NCBI GenBank assembly: GCA_003543035.1
Contig: DPJL01000123.1
Location: 1-7,570 of the forward strand
DNA: 7,570 nucleotides
Origin: Micromonosporaceae bacterium
Lineage (GTDB): Bacteria; Actinomycetota; Actinomycetes; Mycobacteriales; Micromonosporaceae
Direction: 5' to 3'
The position numbers and the translations under genes were made by a program. The notes under the pieces are model-generated. The model made no database searches and was not told the DNA's origin. It was given only the letters and a program-made list of their open reading frames with translations. Of the stretch, positions 1-5,065 are shown one piece after another. Positions within the stretch are counted from its first letter, which is position 1; the number at the start of each line of letters is the position of its first letter.

Positions 1-1
1 G

Positions 2-628
2 ACCGCGTCGGCGATCCTCGTGCCGGAGGAGAGCCAATGGTTGACCAGTCTCGTGGGCGAGTATTCCTACTTCCTGTCGCAGACCGCCTTCTACGTCTTC
101 ATGTTGCTGAACGCCATTGGCATGGCGCTCCTCGTCAAGCGACGGGCGGCTGGTACCACGCTTAACCGGCCCATTTTGATCGCGATCGCCTTACTGGTGC
201 CAATTCTCGCGGCCATCGTCCTGCTCGTGAATTGGTGGGGCGACATGTGGCGCTTCGATCGGGCGTTCCCCGAGCTGCCGATCTGGGCCGCGGGAATGCT
301 ACTGACGCTGTGGGCCGCGGGAGCTTTGGCCCAACGCGGCCGGGTCGCGGCAGCGTGGCTCACCGGGGTGCTCGGATCCTTTGTCACTGCCCAGATCGCC
401 ATCATGACGGTGGTCCCGCATCTCACGGATACCGTGGTGGACTGGGGAAGCTCACCCTTCTGGCTTATCAACTACTTCAACTACCGAGCCGCCACGGGCA
501 CGAGCTTCCATCACGAGATCTCGCCAACGCCCGAGTTCTATCTGATGGTGGTGCCGTATGCGCTGGCATTCACCATTACCGCAGCGCGCCGCGTGACGGC
601 CAGAGTGCCTGAAGTGGTGCCTGTTTAG
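2..628 (+). CDS. Multi-spanning membrane protein of unknown function, 5' end outside the window
   Basis: The reading frame is open from the window edge to a TAG at 626-628, giving at least 209 residues. No start is convincing: the GTG at 20 has no ribosome binding site, so I treat the gene as 5'-partial. Numbering from that GTG codon as residue 1, hydrophobic segments lie at about 21-39, 51-72, 86-104, 112-133 and 172-190, which suggests five membrane passes in the visible part. The loop between the last two segments is rich in aromatic residues, with two adjacent histidines at 164-165. I recognise no family motif and assign no function; a transporter subunit or polytopic enzyme is possible. 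It converges on the leftward operon and ends 18 bases before a strong hairpin. That this is a real membrane protein is fairly sure; its identity is unknown. Confidence 0.7.
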   Translation, partial: TASAILVPEESQWLTSLVGEYSYFLSQTAFYVFMLLNAIGMALLVKRRAAGTTLNRPILIAIALLVPILAAIVLLVNWWGDMWRFDRAFPELPIWAAGMLLTLWAAGALAQRGRVAAAWLTGVLGSFVTAQIAIMTVVPHLTDTVVDWGSSPFWLINYFNYRAATGTSFHHEISPTPEFYLMVVPYALAFTITAARRVTARVPEVVPV

Positions 629-637
629 CGAGCCACT

Positions 638-680
638 CCAGCCACGACCGTCGTCGGTCCGATGATCTCCGACGACGGTC
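638..680. repeat. 43-base repeat, copy A (intergenic)
   Basis: This segment matches 1673-1715 at 41 of 43 positions with no gap. It lies between the stop codons of the rightward membrane-protein gene and the leftward VOC gene. Read on the minus strand in the frame used by copy B, it encodes the same peptide, T-V-V-G-D-H-R-T-D-D-G-R-G-W, although no gene uses that frame here. Both differences from copy B are synonymous in that frame, in two glycine codons. Confidence 0.85.
646..680. terminator. Probable bidirectional terminator hairpin between convergent genes
   Basis: GACCGTCGTCGG at 646-657 pairs perfectly with CCGACGACGGTC at 669-680 across an 11-base loop: 12 bp, 9 of them G-C. The left gene stops at 628 and the right-hand gene stops at 695, so the hairpin sits 14-18 bases past each stop codon, where a shared terminator would be expected. 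There is no T-run on either side. It would therefore be a tail-less hairpin terminator, a form often proposed in high-GC actinobacteria. The hairpin is seen directly; the terminator role is inferred. Confidence 0.65.
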
Positions 681-694
681 CGCGGAACCAGAGC

Positions 695-1105
695 TCACTT
701 AGGTTGGTTGAACCGCAGCATGTTGCCGGCGGGATCGCGGAAGGCGCAGTCGCGGACGCCGTAGAACTGGTCCATCGGCTCCTGCAGCACTTCGCCGCCC
801 GCGGCGCGGATGCGCTCGAAGGTGGCATCGACATCGTCGGTCCTGAAGATGACACCGCGCAGCAGGCCCTTGGCGAGAAGTGTCGCCGCGGCCTCTTTGT
901 CAGCCTGCGAGGCGTTCGGATCCCCGATCGGCGGCTCGAGGACGATGTCCACGTCGGGCTGCGCCGGCGAGCCGACGGTCACCCAGCGCATCCCCTCGTA
1001 CCCGACGTCGTTTCGCACCTCGAGGCCGACAACGTCCCGGTAGAAAGCGATCGCCTTTTCGTGGTCGTCGACGGCGATGAATGTCGTTGTAAGTTTGATA
1101 TCCAT
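695..1105 (-). CDS. VOC-superfamily (glyoxalase/bleomycin-resistance fold) protein, distal partner of the AraC-type regulator
   Basis: This 136-residue protein has the size and pattern of a single VOC protein with two beta-alpha-beta-beta-beta modules. The first holds residues 7-57, including the F-Y-R-D-V-V-G-L-E helix end at 21-29. The second holds residues 83-134, including D-V-D-A-T-F-E-R-I at 91-99 and F-R-D-P-A-G-N at 122-128. The start is placed at the ATG preceding D-I-K-L, 10 bases after the AraC stop. In-frame ATGs at 1156 and 1147 would add 17 or 14 residues unlike the family and overlap the AraC gene. The usual metal-ligand positions look substituted: there is no His in the first strand, and Arg131 stands where the final Glu is normally found. 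A binding or resistance role may be likelier than metal-dependent catalysis; substrate unknown. Pairing of such a VOC gene with this type of AraC regulator is common in actinobacteria. Confidence 0.88.
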   Translation of the reverse strand: MDIKLTTTFIAVDDHEKAIAFYRDVVGLEVRNDVGYEGMRWVTVGSPAQPDVDIVLEPPIGDPNASQADKEAAATLLAKGLLRGVIFRTDDVDATFERIRAAGGEVLQEPMDQFYGVRDCAFRDPAGNMLRFNQPK

Positions 1106-1115
1106 GCGTTTCACG

Positions 1116-1541
1116 CTACGGGCGAGGATTTGGTTTCGCTTCTCCATTCCTGACATTCCTGACCGGCCGCGTGTAAACCTTCGCGATGCATGCCGGGATC
1201 ACGGCGGCCTCGTCATGGCTGCGGGCCCGGTAGGCGCTCGGGCTCTCGCCAACCAGCTCGGTGAACCGCGAGCTGAATGAGCCGAGCGAGGTACATCCGA
1301 CCGCGAAGCAGACGTCCGTCACCGACAGGACACCCATCCGCAGCAGGGCCTTGGCCCGCTCGATCCGGCGTGTCATCAGGTAGCTGTAGGGCGTTTCCCC
1401 GTAAGCGTCGCGGAAGCTGCGGGAGAAGTGGCCCGGCGACATGAGCGCGGCGCGCGCCAGCGCCGGAACGTCGAGCGGCTGCGCGTAATCGCGGTCCATC
1501 AGGTCGCGGACCCGGCGCAGGCGGACGAGGTCCTCCAGCAT
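1116..1541 (-). CDS. AraC-family transcriptional regulator, short form with little more than the DNA-binding domain
   Basis: The 141-residue protein is almost entirely the paired helix-turn-helix domain of the AraC/XylS family. The first helix-turn-helix is at about 24-44, with A-L-A-R-A-A-L-M-S-P-G-H-F-S-R-S-F at 27-43. The linker helix carries R-R-I-E-R-A-K-A-L-L-R at 58-68. The second is at about 73-93, with D-V-C-F-A-V-G-C-T-S-L-G-S-F-S at 76-90. There is no N-terminal sensing domain, so effector recognition is either absent or done by partners such as the flanking VOC proteins. I chose the ATG at 1541 because the family typically begins just before L-x-R-L-R-R-x-R-D-L-M-D-R. Its ribosome binding site is weak, and a GTG at 1598 would add 19 residues while overlapping the upstream stop by one base. 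The residues after about 107 are variable. It lies between two VOC genes, a local cassette that it probably regulates. Confidence 0.9.
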   Translation of the reverse strand: MLEDLVRLRRVRDLMDRDYAQPLDVPALARAALMSPGHFSRSFRDAYGETPYSYLMTRRIERAKALLRMGVLSVTDVCFAVGCTSLGSFSSRFTELVGESPSAYRARSHDEAAVIPACIAKVYTRPVRNVRNGEAKPNPRP

Positions 1542-1569
1542 CACCCGACCAGCATCCCACAACACCGGG

Positions 1570-1588
1570 CGTCGCAAGTGCCGTCGCA
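1570..1588. promoter_or_regulatory. Direct heptamer repeat upstream of the AraC gene, candidate operator
   Basis: CGTCGCA occurs at 1570-1576 and again at 1582-1588, 12 bases start to start. Each copy is followed by GTG, after one extra A in the first copy. It lies in the only sizeable gap of the operon, the 56 bases between the first VOC stop and the AraC start. AraC-family proteins typically bind direct repeats, so an autoregulatory operator is plausible. The spacing is short, and such repeats arise easily in high-GC DNA. If translation began at the GTG at 1598, this stretch would be coding. Confidence 0.3.
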
Positions 1589-1597
1589 GTGGAGGCA

Positions 1598-1987
1598 CTA
1601 GTCCATGGCAGCCCGTTCGGCGGCGGAGCGCTCGACGCAGAATTCATTGCCTTCCGGGTCGGCCATCGTGACCCAGCCACGGCCGTCGTCGGTCCGATGA
1701 TCACCGACGACGGTCGCACCGATCCCGAGCAACCGCTCCACCTCTTCATCGCGGGTGCGGTCGGTGGGCATCAGGTCGAAATGAACCCGGTTCTTGACGC
1801 TCTTGCCCTCGGGCACGACGACGAAAAGGATATGCGCGCCTTCGCCTTCCGGGGCCTCGAGGATCGCCTCGGGGTCACCGGGTTGGTCGTCAGGATGCAT
1901 CGGCCTTCCGGTGACCTGGCTCCAGAATCCGGCGAGCAGGTACGAGTCGGAACAGTCGATCGTGATGTGTCTCAGCTTTGAAGTCAT
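1598..1987 (-). CDS. VOC-superfamily protein with a glyoxalase-like domain (Glyoxalase_6 type)
   Basis: The 129-residue protein follows the actinobacterial glyoxalase-like pattern: L-R-H-I-T-I-D-C at 5-12, F-W-S-Q-V-T-G-R-P at 21-29, N-R-V-H-F-D-L at 66-72, D-R-T-R-D-E-E-V-E-R-L-L at 76-87, and the C-terminal A-D-P-E-G-N-E-F-C-V at 109-118. His7, His69 and Glu115 fall at positions used for metal binding in VOC enzymes, so this member, unlike the distal VOC protein, may keep a metal site. The substrate cannot be read from sequence. The ATG start lies 12 bases after the histidine-kinase stop, which implies co-transcription, with only a weak AGGA upstream. Residues 92-105 are encoded by copy B of the 43-base repeat, which also forms a hairpin within the coding sequence. 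The AraC gene follows after 56 bases. Confidence 0.9.
   Translation of the reverse strand: MTSKLRHITIDCSDSYLLAGFWSQVTGRPMHPDDQPGDPEAILEAPEGEGAHILFVVVPEGKSVKNRVHFDLMPTDRTRDEEVERLLGIGATVVGDHRTDDGRGWVTMADPEGNEFCVERSAAERAAMD
1673..1715. repeat. 43-base repeat, copy B (inside the first VOC gene)
   Basis: This is the coding copy of the segment at 638-680, with 41 of 43 identities. On the minus strand it encodes residues 92-105 of the VOC protein. It is also self-complementary: CCGTCGTCGGT at 1683-1693 pairs with ACCGACGACGG at 1703-1713 across a 9-base loop. The peptide fits the conserved family pattern just before the A-D-P-E-G-N motif, so this copy belongs to the gene and copy A is the one out of place. 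Confidence 0.85.
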
Positions 1988-1999
1988 AGAACCCGGATC

Positions 2000-3133
2000 C
2001 TAGGTGGCCCGCAGCGGCAGTGCCACCGTAATTTCCATCCCGCCGCCGGCGAGTGCCACCGCGCCGACCGACCCGCCGTGGGCCTGGCAGACCGCGTGCA
2101 CGATGGAGAGGCCGAGCCCGGAACCCCGGGCACCGGTGCGCTCTCGGCCGCCGCGACGGAAGGGCTCGAACAGGCCGGCCACGTCCGCCTGATCCACCTC
2201 GAACCCGGTGTTCCCGACGACGAGTTGAGCGAGGTCGCCGTTGCGGCCACTGGTGACCCAGATCCGGCCGCCCAAATGGTTGTAGCGCACCGCATTCTCG
2301 ATGAGATTGCCCGCGAGCCGATCGAGCAGACTCGGGTCGCCGGTCACCGGCGCAGGCGCCAACCTGGTGGAAACGTTGAGATTCGTCCGGCGGATCTCAT
2401 TGTCCATTGCGGACAGTGCGCCCTGCACGCCGCCCGCCAGGTCCAGCGGCTCGAGGCGCAGACCTGTCCGGGCCTGGCTGCGAGCGAGGATCAATAGGGC
2501 GTCCACCAAAGCATTCGCCCGCTCGGACGCATCGCGCACCACGACTGCCATTCGGCGTAGCTCGGGGGCTTCGGCGTCCGGGTCGGAGAGGGTCACGTCG
2601 ACCTCGGTCCGCATCACGGCCAGCGGGGTGCGCAACTCATGCGAGGCGTTGGCGACAAACCGTTGCTGCGCGGTGAAGGTGGCGGCCAGCCTATCCAGCA
2701 TCGCGTCAAAGGTGTCTGCCAGCTCGGCGACTTCGTCGTCGGTACCCGCATAGTGAATTCTTTGATCCATGGTCTCGCCGCCGAGACGCTGCGCGGTCGC
2801 AGTGACCTGATGCAAAGGCCGCAATGCCCTTCCCACCACGGCATAGGCGCCTACCATGCCCACAATGGTGATCGCCAGCACAGCGACCGCTCCCTTGGCG
2901 AGCACCTCGGTCTGCGCGATCGCGACCAGATCCGCCTGCCACGAATGGGCATCGATCTCGCGGCCGTCTGCGAGCACGACCTGTGTGCCTTCGGCCAGAT
3001 GCTCGGCCGGGCGCATCGCGTCGCCGACGAGCAGCCAGGCGAGAAACGTCAGCAGGGACCCGGCTCCGCCCAGCAACAGGGCGTTGAGCAGCGTTACGCG
3101 TAGCCGCAAAGTGGGGCGGAAGCGGCTCTTCAC
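2000..3133 (-). CDS. Membrane sensor histidine kinase, CutS-like
   Basis: This 377-residue kinase has the classical layout. Membrane helix 1 is at about 13-36, followed by a short extracytoplasmic loop of about 43 residues and helix 2 at about 81-103. A HAMP linker follows (about 104-155), then the dimerisation domain with the phospho-accepting His165 in A-S-H-E-L-R-T-P (163-170). The ATPase domain has an N-box at 276-283 (Asn276, Asn280), N-T-G at 308-310 in place of D-x-G in the G1 box, L-F-E-P-F-R-R-G at 321-328, and the G2 box G-S-G-L-G-L-S-I-V at 337-345. The N-T-G variant occurs in actinobacterial CutS-type kinases, so it need not mean inactivity. The sensor loop has no cysteine. The GTG start overlaps the regulator stop as GTGA, so translation is probably coupled. 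It should phosphorylate the adjacent regulator; the signal is unknown. Confidence 0.95.
   Translation of the reverse strand: MKSRFRPTLRLRVTLLNALLLGGAGSLLTFLAWLLVGDAMRPAEHLAEGTQVVLADGREIDAHSWQADLVAIAQTEVLAKGAVAVLAITIVGMVGAYAVVGRALRPLHQVTATAQRLGGETMDQRIHYAGTDDEVAELADTFDAMLDRLAATFTAQQRFVANASHELRTPLAVMRTEVDVTLSDPDAEAPELRRMAVVVRDASERANALVDALLILARSQARTGLRLEPLDLAGGVQGALSAMDNEIRRTNLNVSTRLAPAPVTGDPSLLDRLAGNLIENAVRYNHLGGRIWVTSGRNGDLAQLVVGNTGFEVDQADVAGLFEPFRRGGRERTGARGSGLGLSIVHAVCQAHGGSVGAVALAGGGMEITVALPLRAT
3130..3133 (-). other. GTGA start-stop overlap between regulator and kinase genes
   Basis: The kinase GTG (3133-3131) overlaps the regulator TGA (3132-3130) in the tetranucleotide GTGA. There is no good ribosome binding site before the GTG, so re-initiation by the terminating ribosome is the likely way the kinase is translated, linking the two protein levels. 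Confidence 0.85.
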
Positions 3134-3792
3134 GGCTCGATGATCCGATAGCCGGCGCCTACCAGCGTTTCTATGAGTACCGGTTGACCGATCTTCATCC
3201 GAAGCGTTCGCATGGTCACGCGAACAATGGTGGTGAACGGATCGGTGTTGGCGTCCCAGACCCGATCCAGCAGCTCCTCGGTGGAGACCACTGCGCCCCT
3301 TGCCCTTAGCAGCTCCTCGAGCACGCCGAACTCCTTGTTTGTGAGCTCGATCAATTGCCCGCCGCGAGTCACCGTTCGCTTGGCCGGATCCAGCTCAAGG
3401 TTGGCAACCCGCAGTACGGGCGGAGTGACCGGCGTGGCACGCCGGCCGAGCGCTTGGACGCGAGCCACGAGCTCATCGAAAGCGAAGGGTTTGGGCAGGT
3501 AGTCATCGGCGCCCAAGCGTAATCCCTCGACCCGATCCGCGACGCTCCCGCTGGCAGTGAGCATTAGCACTCGAGTGAGGGCCCCAGATCCCACCAATTC
3601 GGCGCAAAGTTGGTCGCCGTGCATCCCCGGCAGGTCCCGATCTAGGACCACGACGTCGTACCGGGTCACGAACGCCATCTCATGACCGGTGCTCCCGTCG
3701 TACGCCACGTCCACGGCCAGACCGTGGCGGCGCAGCCCACGCACAATCGCGTCGGCCAGATGCCGCTCGTCCTCCACCACCAGCACCCGCAT
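3130..3792 (-). CDS. OmpR/PhoB-family response regulator, CutR-like
   Basis: The 220-residue protein has an N-terminal receiver domain (about 1-118) with the acidic pair Glu7-Asp8, phospho-acceptor Asp51 in V-V-V-L-D-R-D-L-P-G, Thr79 and Lys101 in Y-L-P-K-P-F. A winged-helix DNA-binding domain follows (about 126-219), with L-T-N-K-E-F-G-V-L-E-E-L-L at 150-162, D-R-V-W-D at 176-180 and the recognition-helix region T-T-I-V-R-V-T-M-R-T-L-R at 187-198. It ends in the typical G-A-G-Y-R-I. All residues needed for phosphorylation are present. The D-A-N-T-D-P-F-T segment at 180-187 resembles CutR of Streptomyces. The ATG start gives the canonical M-R-V-L-V-V-E-D-E N-terminus, 10 bases after the propeller-gene stop. 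There is no room for its own promoter in that gap, so it depends on read-through or a promoter inside the propeller gene. Confidence 0.96.
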   Translation of the reverse strand: MRVLVVEDERHLADAIVRGLRRHGLAVDVAYDGSTGHEMAFVTRYDVVVLDRDLPGMHGDQLCAELVGSGALTRVLMLTASGSVADRVEGLRLGADDYLPKPFAFDELVARVQALGRRATPVTPPVLRVANLELDPAKRTVTRGGQLIELTNKEFGVLEELLRARGAVVSTEELLDRVWDANTDPFTTIVRVTMRTLRMKIGQPVLIETLVGAGYRIIEP

Positions 3793-3802
3793 GGCCAGCA
3801 GG

Positions 3803-5065
3803 CTACGTCAGCCGCCAGATCCTCACCAAGTCAGTGCCGACCCGGCAGGCCAGGAGCTGACCGTGGGAGAAGCATTGCCGGATGTCGCTGAGCGGGACTG
3901 CACCGACCGAGCGGAATCCGCGGTCATCGAAAATGGCGAAGTGGGTCAGCCCTGGCGTTTCATGTCGCAGCACGCTCGGCCGGCGAGACGCTTCCAGCAG
4001 ACCGGCAAAGCCCACATCGAGCGCCGCCCAGCCGGGCATGTCCACCGCGACGCCGGTCCGCGTGTCGAATCGGCTGACCACCGGCACCGGGCGGTCCTCG
4101 ATAGTCGGGCTGCCCAACCCGAGGACTCCGGCCTCGGTCCACACGACGCTGATCCACCGTGGGCTCCAGTACAGGGTGGCGAGCGAGGTCTTGCCGAGCA
4201 CGAGATAACCCGGGCGATCCGGTGAGGTCGTGCACCACACCGCACCACAATCGATGCGGCGCTCCTGCGCACCGTGAGCGTCGGGCAAGCGGGCCAGGGA
4301 CTTCAGGTCGAACCGCAGACCCAGGTCGTTAGCGGTAGCGACGACCAGGACACCGTCGTCAAGGGCGAGCCAGTCCGCACCTTCCGCGCCGGGCAGCATC
4401 GCGCGGCGAACTACTTCACCGGTGATCAAGTCTCGGATAACCAGCTCGGTGGAGTCCGGGTCGAGCGTGGCCACCACCCCGGCCGCGAGGTCCGCGGTCT
4501 GCGCGAGGCGGCCGAGCTCCAGGGTCCACAACAGGTTGCCGTCTGAACGATAGACGGACATTCGCCGGTCACTGTCGAGTTGGGCGAAGTCCATGTGCTG
4601 CAAGACAATCAGCTCACTGCCCGGCTGGAAGAAGTCGATGTGGCCGGGATGGCGCCATCGGGTCACCCCGGTCGCCAGATCGACGGCGACGGTCTCGACA
4701 GGTTGCAGGTCCTGTGCCGCCTCGATGTCCACTCCGGACGCCAGCAGCAGGTCACCTCGCTGCCAAACGCTCGCCTCGGCCAGCCCTGACTCGTTGCGCC
4801 ATCGCCGTTTGCCGGTGCGCACGTCGTAGGCAGTGATCGTGTTCAGCTCGGTAACGATGATGTCCGTGCCGAACACCTCAAACTGGGCATCCGCCCCGAT
4901 TGGTATGTCGCCCAACGACTCCACCCGTGGCCCTGGCCGCTGCTGGGCACCGGACACAGTGGACAGAGCTAGCAAGACGGCGACAGCCATGGCCACCGGC
5001 CGGCGAGGGCCGGACCGCTCTGGTACCACGTGATCGGTCTGCAGATCCAGCTCGATGACGGTCAT
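3803..5065 (-). CDS. Membrane-anchored PQQ-like beta-propeller (BamB-like) protein, second of a tandem pair
   Basis: The 420-residue protein has a short cytoplasmic N-terminus with V-I-E-L-D at 3-7, one hydrophobic segment at about 24-41 ending in S-G-A-Q, and a large outward-facing domain. That domain has PQQ-like propeller blades of the type A-Y-D-V-R-T-G-K-R-R-W-R (79-90), A-V-D-L-A-T-G-V-T-R-W-R (127-138), V-Y-R-S-D-G-N-L-L-W (171-180) and I-R-D-L-I-T-G-E-V-V (210-219). Later blades are degenerate. Cys273/Cys278 (C-x4-C) and Cys398/Cys407 (C-x8-C) match positions in the upstream paralog and could form disulfides outside the membrane. The start at 5065 is well supported: GGAGGA lies 7 bases upstream and the ATG overlaps the previous stop as ATGA. 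A GTG at 5179 would add 38 residues overlapping the upstream gene. No PQQ-enzyme catalytic signature is visible, so a scaffold or ligand-sensing role is inferred. The response regulator follows after 10 bases. Confidence 0.88.
   Translation of the reverse strand: MTVIELDLQTDHVVPERSGPRRPVAMAVAVLLALSTVSGAQQRPGPRVESLGDIPIGADAQFEVFGTDIIVTELNTITAYDVRTGKRRWRNESGLAEASVWQRGDLLLASGVDIEAAQDLQPVETVAVDLATGVTRWRHPGHIDFFQPGSELIVLQHMDFAQLDSDRRMSVYRSDGNLLWTLELGRLAQTADLAAGVVATLDPDSTELVIRDLITGEVVRRAMLPGAEGADWLALDDGVLVVATANDLGLRFDLKSLARLPDAHGAQERRIDCGAVWCTTSPDRPGYLVLGKTSLATLYWSPRWISVVWTEAGVLGLGSPTIEDRPVPVVSRFDTRTGVAVDMPGWAALDVGFAGLLEASRRPSVLRHETPGLTHFAIFDDRGFRSVGAVPLSDIRQCFSHGQLLACRVGTDLVRIWRLT
5044..5060 (-). 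repeat. 17-base identity with the start of the upstream paralog (V-I-E-L-D codons)
   Basis: GATCCAGCTCGATGACG (+ strand) recurs exactly at 6282-6298. On the minus strand it encodes V-I-E-L-D near the N-terminus of each propeller protein (residues 3-7 here, 5-9 upstream). The stretch is identical although the following cytoplasmic residues differ between the two proteins. Confidence 0.75.
5062..5065 (-). other. ATGA start-stop overlap between the two propeller genes
   Basis: The ATG of the downstream gene (5065-5063) overlaps the TGA of the upstream gene (5064-5062). With the strong ribosome binding site just before it, this points to tightly coupled production of the two propeller proteins, possibly as partners. 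Confidence 0.88.

Noticed and set aside
37..165. Short + strand frame of 42 codons with a good GGAGGAG site (25-31) before its ATG
   Set aside because: It lies wholly inside the membrane-protein frame, which has clear transmembrane patterning, and its product looks like an out-of-frame arginine-rich translation. The purine run encodes E-E-S of the real protein.
662..1153. + strand open frame of 163 codons opposite the distal VOC gene
   Set aside because: The minus-strand VOC protein has recognisable family motifs. The + frame starts inside the hairpin and shows no known domain.
1106..1156. 17-residue N-terminal extension of the distal VOC protein
   Set aside because: It overlaps the AraC 3' end, and the ATGs at 1156 and 1147 lack properly spaced ribosome binding sites. 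The VOC fold begins right after the ATG at 1105.
1988..2003. Adjacent 6-base palindromes CCTAGG and GGATCC near the kinase stop
   Set aside because: They are not part of any longer symmetric or repeated structure, and hexamer palindromes of this kind are expected by chance.
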